From the NCBI GenBank assembly GCA_040379385.1, contig JBEILF010000001.1, forward strand, positions 1 through 49,393: DNA of 49,393 nucleotides, written 5' to 3'. This DNA is from UKL13-2 sp040379385 (GTDB lineage Bacteria; Pseudomonadota; Gammaproteobacteria; Burkholderiales; Usitatibacteraceae). Both the position numbers and the translations under genes were made by a program. How positions within the stretch are numbered: position 1 is the stretch's first letter; every line of letters begins with the position of its first letter. The notes beneath the pieces are model-generated. The model had not been told where the DNA came from. It saw only the letters and a program-made list of their open reading frames with translations, and searched no databases. Below are positions 33,530-40,634 of this stretch, piece after piece.

Positions 33530-35008
33530 CTATACCAAGATGACGTCGTACTGCTCTTGTGTATAGGACGATTCGACGGATAGCGAAATGGGCTTGGCGA
33601 TAAAGTCCTCAAGCATCGCCATCGATTGAGATTCTTCATCCAGGAAGCGGTCGATCACCGACTGTGAGGCTAGTATCCGGTATTCGCGAGCATCAAAACT
33701 TTTTGCAGAGCGCATCACTTCGCGCAAGATTTCGTAACACACCGTTTGTGCACTTTTTATCTCACCGCGTCCGCCGCAAGTCTGGCAGCTCTCGCACAAC
33801 ACGTGAGCAAGGCTTTCACGAGTGCGTTTGCGCGTCATTTCAACCAGTCCAAGCTGTGAAAAACCATTGATTGTCCAGCGTGTTCGGTCGCGCTGCATCG
33901 ACTTGTTAAACTCGGCGAGCACCGCTTGTTTGTGCTCGTCATTATCCATGTCAATGAAATCGACGATGATGATGCCCCCAAGATTGCGCAATCGTAGCTG
34001 ACGCGCGATTGTTTGTGCGGCCTCCAGATTGGTTTTAAAGACGGTGTCGTCAAAGGAGCGCCCTGAAACGAAGCCGCCGGTATTGACGTCGACCGTGGTC
34101 AGCGCCTCGGTCTGATCGACGATGACGTATCCACCGGACTTCAGATCTACCCGTCGATGCAACGCCTTGTCGATTTCATCTTCCGCACCAAATAATTCAA
34201 ACAGTGGCCGCTCACCGGCGTACTGCTCAAGTACGGACACCGAACTGCGCGTGTAATGCTCGGCGAAGTCACGCATCTTGTTGTAGGTCTCACGCGAGTC
34301 GACAATGATCCGCTCGGTATCGGCGGTGACCAGGTCACGCATTACCCGATGGCTTAAATCGAGGTCTTGGTAGAGCAAGGTCTGCGGTGCAGCAGTAAGT
34401 GAAGTTTCTGTGATCCCCCGCCACAGCTTGATGAGGTACGCAATGTCTGCGTTGAGCTCTTCCTCGGATGCAGTTTCTGCCACCGTCCGCACAATGAAGC
34501 CGCCTGCTTCGCCCGGCGGCATCAGGGCATGCACCTTTTCCCGCAACTGCTCGCGCTCGGCTTCGTCTTCGATACGTTGCGAGATACCGATATGATGATC
34601 ACCGGGTAAATACACCAGCAGTCTCCCGGCAATGGAAATCTGTGTGGAAAGGCGTGCACCTTTGGAACCGATAGGGTCCTTGATCACCTGTACGACCAAG
34701 GTCTGACCCTCGTGGAGAAGTTTTTCAATCGGCTTATGCTCCACCGTTTTCTGTTCACCTGGTTTCTCGCCATTTTTCTGTCCAGCCCAGATATCAACGA
34801 CGTGCAGAAACGCGGCGCGTGACAGGCCAATATCAATGAAGGCGGACTGCATGCCAGGCAATACCCGGCTCACTCGTCCGAGGTAAATATTGCCAACCAG
34901 TCCGCGATTCGAGGAGCGTTCGATGTGAAGCTCCTGCACCGCACCTTGCTCCAAGATGGCAACACGGGTTTCCTGCGGCGTTACATTAATAAGAATCTGT
35001 TCGTTCAA
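33530..35008 (-). CDS. rng: Ribonuclease G (RNase E/G family)
   Basis: RNase G cuts single-stranded AU-rich RNA, matures the 5' end of 16S rRNA and turns over some mRNAs. The 492-residue protein has the S1 domain (GNIYLGRVSRVLPGMQSAFIDIG), the 5'-sensor and RNase H-like parts, the catalytic metal site around TVDVNTGGFVSG and IIIVDFIDM, and the zinc-link CESCQTCGGRG. It lacks the long RNase E scaffold tail, so it is RNase G. It is last in the minus-strand run after maf, the common maf-rng order. The S1 region has an insert (KNGEKPGEQKTVEHKP) as in many family members. Confidence 0.96.
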   Translation of the reverse strand: MNEQILINVTPQETRVAILEQGAVQELHIERSSNRGLVGNIYLGRVSRVLPGMQSAFIDIGLSRAAFLHVVDIWAGQKNGEKPGEQKTVEHKPIEKLLHEGQTLVVQVIKDPIGSKGARLSTQISIAGRLLVYLPGDHHIGISQRIEDEAEREQLREKVHALMPPGEAGGFIVRTVAETASEEELNADIAYLIKLWRGITETSLTAAPQTLLYQDLDLSHRVMRDLVTADTERIIVDSRETYNKMRDFAEHYTRSSVSVLEQYAGERPLFELFGAEDEIDKALHRRVDLKSGGYVIVDQTEALTTVDVNTGGFVSGRSFDDTVFKTNLEAAQTIARQLRLRNLGGIIIVDFIDMDNDEHKQAVLAEFNKSMQRDRTRWTINGFSQLGLVEMTRKRTRESLAHVLCESCQTCGGRGEIKSAQTVCYEILREVMRSAKSFDAREYRILASQSVIDRFLDEESQSMAMLEDFIAKPISLSVESSYTQEQYDVILV

Positions 35009-35037
35009 TTCAAGCGCTCTATGAGTGATGCCAGATT

Positions 35038-35664
35038 TTATATTTGAATACCGGCTTGTCTAAGCAGTGCGGCGGTCTCGAAGAGCGGTAGCCCGACAAC
35101 ACCGGAATAACTGCCCGATAACTTGACAATGAATTTTGCGGCCCGTCCCTGCACAGCATAGGCACCCGCCTTGTCCATTGGCTCGCCAGTATTGACGTAT
35201 AAACGTATTTCATCTTCGCTTAACGTCGAGAACGTGACAAAACTCGTGTTGAGACACTTATACGTTTCTTCTGCTGTGGTCAATATGACCGCTGTCAGAA
35301 CCTGGTGGGTTTCGCCGGCGAGGCGTTTCAGCATCGACACGGCGTCGTCGCGGTCGACCGGTTTTCCCAAGATGTCACCTTCAAATGACACCGTCGTGTC
35401 GGCCGTCAAAATGGGGCGGGGTTGTAACTTGCGTTCATGCATCACCTTGACTGCCATGTCTGCCTTAAGCCTGACAACACGCTCCACATAGGCGTGGGGC
35501 GTTTCATACGGGCGCGGCGATTCGTCAATGTCAAGCCGCGGCGGGAGTACGCGCAATAACAGCAAATCATGTTGCACATCAATCTGCTTGAGCAACTCGC
35601 GCCTCCGCGGACTGTTTGAGGCCAGGTAGATGATGTTGGTGGGCTGCTGCATGGTATTGGTCAT
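35038..35664 (-). CDS. maf: Maf-family nucleoside triphosphate pyrophosphatase
   Basis: Maf proteins hydrolyse non-canonical or methylated nucleoside triphosphates and are linked to control of septum formation. The 208-residue protein has the start motif LASNSPRRRELL, the metal-site region ILTADTTVSFEGDILGKP, and the typical AGAYAVQGRAAKFI and YSGVVGLPLFET near the end. The lineage (dTTP/UTP-type YhdE versus YceF) fits the YhdE type, as judged by GKP and the neighbouring rng and rlmH. Met1 or Met5 could be the start. Confidence 0.94.
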   Translation of the reverse strand: MTNTMQQPTNIIYLASNSPRRRELLKQIDVQHDLLLLRVLPPRLDIDESPRPYETPHAYVERVVRLKADMAVKVMHERKLQPRPILTADTTVSFEGDILGKPVDRDDAVSMLKRLAGETHQVLTAVILTTAEETYKCLNTSFVTFSTLSEDEIRLYVNTGEPMDKAGAYAVQGRAAKFIVKLSGSYSGVVGLPLFETAALLRQAGIQI

Positions 35665-35685
35665 CCGCAGTGCGGTCGCGTTCTG

Positions 35686-36153
35686 TTATTCGCGATGATA
35701 CGGATGATTATGCAGCAGCGACCAAGCGCGGTATACCTGCTCAGCCAACATCAAGCGCACCATTACATGCGGCAGTACACAACCAGAAAGTGCGATTTTG
35801 TGTAGCGCGCTTTGTTTGATCTCCACCGCGAGCCCATCGGCGCTGCCGATGATGAAGCATGGGCTGATGCCATTTTGCATCCAATCACCCATCCAGCGCG
35901 ACAGCATCGGTGTGGTGAGGGGTTTGCCTTTTTCGTCACACACGATTGGCGTGGCACCTTTCGGCATGGCGGCGCGGATTCGTTCCGCCTCAAGCGCGAG
36001 CACCCGGTGAGTCGTCTTGCTGGTGCGGTTTTCCGGCTTCAACTCAATGATCTCGACGCGGGCCTCCGGCGGCATCCGTTTGGTGTATTCCTCGATACCA
36101 GCGTTTACCCAAGGCGGCGGCTTATGTCCAAGCGCAAGAATATAAATCTTCAC
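35686..36153 (-). CDS. rlmH: 23S rRNA pseudouridine-1915 N3-methyltransferase
   Basis: RlmH methylates pseudouridine 1915 of 23S rRNA in the assembled ribosome, using SAM. The 155-residue SPOUT protein has ILALGHKPPPWVNAGIEEYTKRM at the start, the knot region CFIIGSADG and the signature C-terminus LPHVMVRLMLAEQVYRAWSLLHNHPYHRE. I chose GTG at 36153 because AAGGGG lies five bases before it and the family begins at this point; an ATG at 36177 would add eight residues. It follows rsfS, another large-subunit factor. Confidence 0.96.
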   Translation of the reverse strand: MKIYILALGHKPPPWVNAGIEEYTKRMPPEARVEIIELKPENRTSKTTHRVLALEAERIRAAMPKGATPIVCDEKGKPLTTPMLSRWMGDWMQNGISPCFIIGSADGLAVEIKQSALHKIALSGCVLPHVMVRLMLAEQVYRAWSLLHNHPYHRE

Positions 36154-36269
36154 GATGGCCCCTTGAAGACAAAGCACCGATTTGCAAACATAAAACGCAA
36201 AACACTAAATAGGACGGCCTTTCCCAAGCGAAAATGGTTGGAGGCCCGCGCCGCTACTAGACCCAAAAA

Positions 36270-36947
36270 TCACGCATTTTTCTTTTTTGCCGCTTTGACA
36301 ACCGGTGTTTTGACCGTCGGCACTTTGGTCGCGACCTTCTTCACCGCAGCTGCTTTTACAGCGACCGATGCAGGTTTCTTCGCGGCCACTTTTCTTCTGA
36401 CAGTGTTGGCGACAGGCACCTTTGCCGCAACCGAAGATTTCGCAGATTGCCTCTTTTCCGCTACTTTCTCTACACCGGCCATCACTTTCTTCACCGCTGC
36501 TTTTTTTGCAACGGGTTTCTTTTTGTCGGCGAGTTTCTTCGGCTTAGCACCGGCTGGAGGTTTTGCAGCCTCGGCCATCTCACGCACTTGTCGCTTTGGC
36601 TTTGGAAACTCAAGCGTTCCGTCTAACCACAATTCTTCGAGCTTGTAATAGTCTCGAATCGCCGGCTGCATAATGTGGACAACAGCATCACCGCAGTCGA
36701 CTAACACCCACTCTCCGGATTCTTCACCCTCGGAGCCATAAACTGCGTAACCCGCCTCGCGCACTTTATCGATGACATTGCTAGCCAGCGCCCGCGTCTG
36801 TCGATTGGAGTCTGCGCTCGCAATGGCGACATAATCAGATACCGATGTGATGTTAGCCACGTTGATGACCTTGATGTCTTTCGCCTTGATGTCCTCAAGT
36901 GCGTCGATGATGATTTCAATAAGCGTAGGTTTGGTTTTTTTAGCCAA
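36270..36947 (-). CDS. rsfS: Ribosomal silencing factor RsfS with an H1-like Lys/Ala tail
   Basis: RsfS binds uL14 on the large subunit and blocks subunit joining in starvation. Residues 1-117 form the RsfS domain (IDALEDIKAKDIKVINV, SVSDYVAIASADSNRQ, GEWVLVDCGDAVVHIM, YYKLEELWLDG). Residues 118-225 are a basic low-complexity tail of Lys, Ala, Val and Pro (KKPVAKKAAVKKV...AAKKKNA), doubling the normal length. The tail resembles H1-like repeats and the product of the gene at 7293. It may bind nucleic acid or rRNA; that is inference. It is 14 bases after nadD, as usual. Confidence 0.94.
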   Translation of the reverse strand: MAKKTKPTLIEIIIDALEDIKAKDIKVINVANITSVSDYVAIASADSNRQTRALASNVIDKVREAGYAVYGSEGEESGEWVLVDCGDAVVHIMQPAIRDYYKLEELWLDGTLEFPKPKRQVREMAEAAKPPAGAKPKKLADKKKPVAKKAAVKKVMAGVEKVAEKRQSAKSSVAAKVPVANTVRRKVAAKKPASVAVKAAAVKKVATKVPTVKTPVVKAAKKKNA

Positions 36948-36961
36948 GACGAGTTGTCTCC

Positions 36962-37540
36962 TCAGAGATAGAGTTGGTGATGCTGAATATAGTCGTAAAC
37001 CGCAACCGGCACCAAAGCGCGCACGGATTCGCGAGATTCTCCTGCGGCCTGTAGCAACGCGCGAATCTTTGTGGAGGAAATGTCAGGCGGGGAACAGTCC
37101 ACAACTTCGTGTTGTACTGGCGTGCGCGGTAACGTGATTTCCTCACCGGCACGCCGAACAACCGCAAATCGAACCAGTTGGGACAACACGAAGGGCTCCT
37201 GCCACGTATCGAGTTTTGCGAATGCATCACCGCCGAGCAGCCAAACAAACTTTTCAGCGGGGAAGTCGCGCTTTAATTCACGTACCGTATCCACCGAATA
37301 CGTCGGACCACCGCGCGACACTTCGCGGTCGTCTACGGTGATGTTTGGTAACGCAAGTTTCAGCATTGCGATGCGATGGCGCGACGGCGCATACGGCATC
37401 CGCGCTTTTTGCCAGGCGTTGCCGACTGGGATAACCAATGTTCGCGTCGGCTGTAGCTGGGTAATTGCTGCTTCCAACATTGCGACATGACCATTGTGAA
37501 CAGGGTCAAAACTGCCGCCAAAAATCAAGGTTTCATTCAT
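36962..37540 (-). CDS. nadD: Nicotinate-nucleotide adenylyltransferase
   Basis: NadD converts nicotinate mononucleotide to the dinucleotide in NAD synthesis. The 192-residue protein has the nucleotidyltransferase motif FGGSFDPVHNGHVAML (HxGH), MPYAPSRHRIAML, WLLGGDAFAKLDTW, and the second motif DISSTKIRALLQ. I chose ATG 37540 because the motif starts a few residues later; 37 upstream residues in the open frame look unlike the family and overlap the preceding gene. The start overlaps the stop of that 95-codon gene (ATGAATGA). Confidence 0.96.
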   Translation of the reverse strand: MNETLIFGGSFDPVHNGHVAMLEAAITQLQPTRTLVIPVGNAWQKARMPYAPSRHRIAMLKLALPNITVDDREVSRGGPTYSVDTVRELKRDFPAEKFVWLLGGDAFAKLDTWQEPFVLSQLVRFAVVRRAGEEITLPRTPVQHEVVDCSPPDISSTKIRALLQAAGESRESVRALVPVAVYDYIQHHQLYL

Positions 37541-37820
37541 TGTAGCGTTGCGTCTGGTTAAAACGGCCCGCACGTTTAACGAACGGATAAGCCCTACTTG
37601 AGCGCACGATATTCCGCAGCGTGCGCAACGATACCTGTGCAGTCGCGGCAACCAGAAACCTCCAATGGCTAAGCTCGTTTGCCGTTAACTCGACACGCCC
37701 CCAAACCTGGCGTGGCCGATTGACCCATAAGTGTCCGCCATCGGCGTAATCGACCAACGGCAAAGTGGGTAATGTCAAGGTGCCACCGCTGCATGTCAGA
37801 AGAAGCTGCGGGGTTGGCAT
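37533..37820 (-). CDS. Small unknown protein coupled between proA and nadD
   Basis: I do not recognise the family. The 95-residue product is soluble-looking: a beta-rich start (LLLTCSGGTLTLPTLPLVDYADGGHLWVNRP), then RQVWGRVELTANELSHWRFLVAATAQ and a basic end (RNIVRSSRAYPFVKRAGRFNQTQRYNE). Its ATG uses the last base of the proA stop (TGATG) and its stop overlaps the nadD start by eight bases, so its translation is probably coupled to both. This tight fit, more than composition, argues that it is real. Length is 95 codons if the coupled ATG is used; an in-frame start 12 codons upstream lies inside proA. Confidence 0.6.
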   Translation of the reverse strand: MPTPQLLLTCSGGTLTLPTLPLVDYADGGHLWVNRPRQVWGRVELTANELSHWRFLVAATAQVSLRTLRNIVRSSRAYPFVKRAGRFNQTQRYNE

Positions 37821-39118
37821 CAGGTGCGGACCTCGCCGTGTCCTCTGACAATCCACTTCAACGATGTCAGCCCCTCAAGACCAACCGGACCACGCGCGTG
37901 TAACTTGTCAGTGGAAATGCCGATTTCCGCCCCCAACCCATACTCAAAACCATCTGCAAATCGTGTTGAGGCGTTGACCATCACCGACGCCGAGTCCACT
38001 TCCCGTAGGAAGCGCTCCGCACGCTCGTCGTCTTGCGTAATGATTGCGTCCGTGTGGGCTGATCCGTACTGCGCAATGTGATCCATCGCCGCGTTCAGGC
38101 CGTCAACAATTCGTATTGCAATAATCGGTGCTAAGTACTCCGAGTACCAGTCTTGTTCCGTTGCCAGTGTGGAGCTGATGCCGATACTTGCAAGAATTGC
38201 CTTGGTCGCTGGGCAGACCCGCATTTCGACAGATTTTGCGGCGTAGATTCGCGCAATCGCCGGCAGAAAAGCCCCTGCAATTTGGCGGTCAACCAGCAAT
38301 GTTTCCATGGTGTTGCAGGGAGAATAACGCTGCGTTTTGGCGTTGTCGGCGATGCGTGTTGCCATGTCCAGATTTGCCGCACCATCCACATAAACGTGGC
38401 AGACACCATCCAAATGTTTGATCACGGGGATCTTTGCATCCGCCGCGATTCGCGATGTCAGGCTCTTGCCGCCGCGGGGAATCAACACATCGATCACACC
38501 GCGCATATTTAGCATCTCGCCAACCGCCGCTCTGTCGGTTGTGGTCACCAGCTGAATTGCGGTGTTTGGCAACCCCGCTGCCTCTAGACCAATCAACATT
38601 GCAGCGTGAATCGCACGGTTGGAGTGGATGGCTTCGGAGCCGCCGCGCAAAATACAGGCGTTGCCACTTTTCAGGCACAACGCGGCAGCGTCCGCCGTGA
38701 CGTTCGGCCGCGATTCATAGATCATGCCAATCACACCGAGCGGCACCCGCATATGGCCGACGTCTATACCGGAAGGACGGCGCACGGTGGCGGTCATTTC
38801 ACCTATGGGATCGGGTAACGATGCGACTTGGCGAAGGCCCACGGCCATGGCATCAATGGACTGTGGAGAAAGCACCAACCGATCAACAAAGGCGGCATCA
38901 TGGCCATTTCGGCGAGCTTCGCTGACATCAATCGCATTGGCTACCATGATCTGCGTTTGCTGGGCGAGAATGGTGTCGGCAGCTGCATTCAGAGCCATGT
39001 TCTTGGCCGCAGCCGAGGCGCACGCGATCACCCGCGCGGCGGCTTTTGCCTGTGTACCAACCTGGCGCATATAGCTGACAACGTCAGCAGTGGATTCGGC
39101 GGTCGAAACACTGTTCAT
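37820..39118 (-). CDS. proA: Gamma-glutamyl phosphate reductase
   Basis: ProA reduces gamma-glutamyl phosphate to glutamate semialdehyde in proline synthesis. The 432-residue protein belongs to the aldehyde dehydrogenase fold: RVPLGVIGMIYESRPNVTADAAALCLKSGNACILRGG, DVLIPRGGKSL, HLDGVCHVYVD, and the catalytic cysteine Cys268 in TQRYSPCNTMETLLV. The end segment GLGAEIGISTDKLHARGPVGLEGLTSLKWIVRG is the ProA signature. It is 12 bases after holA. The first residues (MNSVSTAES) are variable and the start is likely but not proven. Confidence 0.97.
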   Translation of the reverse strand: MNSVSTAESTADVVSYMRQVGTQAKAAARVIACASAAAKNMALNAAADTILAQQTQIMVANAIDVSEARRNGHDAAFVDRLVLSPQSIDAMAVGLRQVASLPDPIGEMTATVRRPSGIDVGHMRVPLGVIGMIYESRPNVTADAAALCLKSGNACILRGGSEAIHSNRAIHAAMLIGLEAAGLPNTAIQLVTTTDRAAVGEMLNMRGVIDVLIPRGGKSLTSRIAADAKIPVIKHLDGVCHVYVDGAANLDMATRIADNAKTQRYSPCNTMETLLVDRQIAGAFLPAIARIYAAKSVEMRVCPATKAILASIGISSTLATEQDWYSEYLAPIIAIRIVDGLNAAMDHIAQYGSAHTDAIITQDDERAERFLREVDSASVMVNASTRFADGFEYGLGAEIGISTDKLHARGPVGLEGLTSLKWIVRGHGEVRT

Positions 39119-39130
39119 TTTCTGACAAGC

Positions 39131-40135
39131 TTAGTTCTGCGGCATATGAATTGGCAGCCGCGCGCCAGCCAAACCACAGCAAAACTGTAGCAACGCATCC
39201 CATACATCATGTTGATTCACGCCTTTGATCATGCGGTCAATAAGGGCGGCTTGCAGATTGAGCCGCACCAAACTTCCTGCGGTATGTTTGCGAGCGAGTT
39301 TCTCGATTTCGCGCGCTTTGGAGGGAAACGGCTGGCGTCCGGCCTTGGTCACACCCAGTATACGCAGCAACAGGCGCAGCTCACTGGCCAGCATCCACAA
39401 AATCAGCGGGGGCGGTTCACCCTCGGCTTTCAGGCCGTCGAGCATTTTTGCGATGCGCGACGCATCGCCGGCGTGAATTGCCGCCACCAAGGTTGCGGTC
39501 GAGTAGCGGGAGACATTGGCGATGCTGTCTTGCATCATCGCCAGCGAGACTTCTCCGGGCGGATAAAGCAAGGTGAGCTTTTCGATTTCCTGTTTCGCCG
39601 CGAGTAGGTTGCCCTCAACGCGGTCAGCGAGGAAGTCCAATGCCTCGTTTGACGCGGATAAATTCGCCCGTTTCAGGCGACCGGCCAGCCAGCGTGGAAG
39701 GGTTTCTCGATCTACCGGCTGCGCTTCAATCACCGTAGCGGCGGCTTCTAGCGCCACAAACCACTTGGTTTGTTTGCCCTGCCAGTCCATGTCGGGCAGC
39801 GATACCAGCGTCAGCGTGTCGTCCGGCAATCGCTTGCAGTAGTGTTCGATGGCGGCAGAACCCTCTTTGCCGGGTTTGCCCGTCGGCACTCGCAATTCAA
39901 TAAGGCGTTGCGTGGCAAACAGCGACAGCGCGCTACCGGCCGCGGCAAGTCTTGACCAATCGAAGCCGGATTCGGCGGTGAAGACTTCGCGCTCGACGTA
40001 CCCCTGTTGTTTGGCCAGCTCGCGCAAACTATCGCAGGCCTCCAATGCGCCGAGCGGATCTGCGCCGTAGACGACATAAAGCGGCTGCAAAGACTTAGGC
40101 GGTCGGTCGAGAAACTGTTCAGCGGTAAGGCGCAT
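39131..40135 (-). CDS. holA: DNA polymerase III delta subunit
   Basis: HolA is the wrench of the clamp loader that opens the beta clamp. The 334-residue protein has the family layout: an N-terminal clamp-binding domain (PLYVVYGADPLGALEACDSLR), a AAA-like middle without a P-loop (LVSLPDMDWQGKQTKWFVALE), and a C-terminal collar domain (YSTATLVAAIHAGDASRIAKMLDGLKAEGEPPPLILWMLASELRLLL). It overlaps the lptE stop by 17 bases, in the conserved leuS-lptE-holA order. Confidence 0.95.
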   Translation of the reverse strand: MRLTAEQFLDRPPKSLQPLYVVYGADPLGALEACDSLRELAKQQGYVEREVFTAESGFDWSRLAAAGSALSLFATQRLIELRVPTGKPGKEGSAAIEHYCKRLPDDTLTLVSLPDMDWQGKQTKWFVALEAAATVIEAQPVDRETLPRWLAGRLKRANLSASNEALDFLADRVEGNLLAAKQEIEKLTLLYPPGEVSLAMMQDSIANVSRYSTATLVAAIHAGDASRIAKMLDGLKAEGEPPPLILWMLASELRLLLRILGVTKAGRQPFPSKAREIEKLARKHTAGSLVRLNLQAALIDRMIKGVNQHDVWDALLQFCCGLAGARLPIHMPQN

Positions 40136-40634
40136 CGCGAACGACTAGGTCTTTTTTTACGGCGATCATGCGACGCAATATTTGTCCGGTCGCATCGCGC
40201 TCCATATCTTGAAAGAGCATGGCCTCTTCCTGTTGTTTGGCAATGACGCGCGTGTCGTCATAGGAGAAGGTTCGCTTAAGCAAAATTTCGCTCGTTGGGA
40301 TAATTACCTGACCTTTGGCATCAACAAATTGATAGGTCACCTTCATGCGTAGCTCGTATTCACGAACTCGCCCCGCACCCGACAGGGAGAGAATCTGCCG
40401 GTCGCGCCGTTCCTCAATAATCGTCAGCGCCGCTTCCGCATCCTTGGCGTTACCGACCACTTTGGTTTTAGAGTCGGCGAGGTCGCGCCGCACCAGACCT
40501 GCCACTACCGAGTTGCTGCGTGAGGTCACGTGAATAGTGTTGTAGGGCAATTCATAGGAACCACGCAGGGTGAAGCCGCACGCGCCAAGCAGTGAGGTTA
40601 GTACGACTGCGGCAAACGCTCTAGACGACGACAT
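40119..40634 (-). CDS. lptE: LPS-assembly lipoprotein LptE
   Basis: LptE plugs the LptD barrel and helps insert LPS into the outer membrane. The 171-residue product has a short signal peptide with lipobox SLLGAC (Cys19), then GFTLRGSYELPYNTIHV, the characteristic start of the mature protein. The late QVIIPTSEILLKRTFSYDD...QEEAMLFQDMERDATGQILRRM is typical of the family. It overlaps leuS by 14 bases and holA by 17, so the three are translated from one message. Confidence 0.95.
   Translation of the reverse strand: MSSSRAFAAVVLTSLLGACGFTLRGSYELPYNTIHVTSRSNSVVAGLVRRDLADSKTKVVGNAKDAEAALTIIEERRDRQILSLSGAGRVREYELRMKVTYQFVDAKGQVIIPTSEILLKRTFSYDDTRVIAKQQEEAMLFQDMERDATGQILRRMIAVKKDLVVRDAPYR

Noticed and set aside
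35812..36648. A 278-codon plus-strand frame opposite rlmH and rsfS
   Set aside because: It is rich in Phe/Ala/Thr, the antisense of the Lys/Ala tail of RsfS; both minus-strand genes have clear family motifs.
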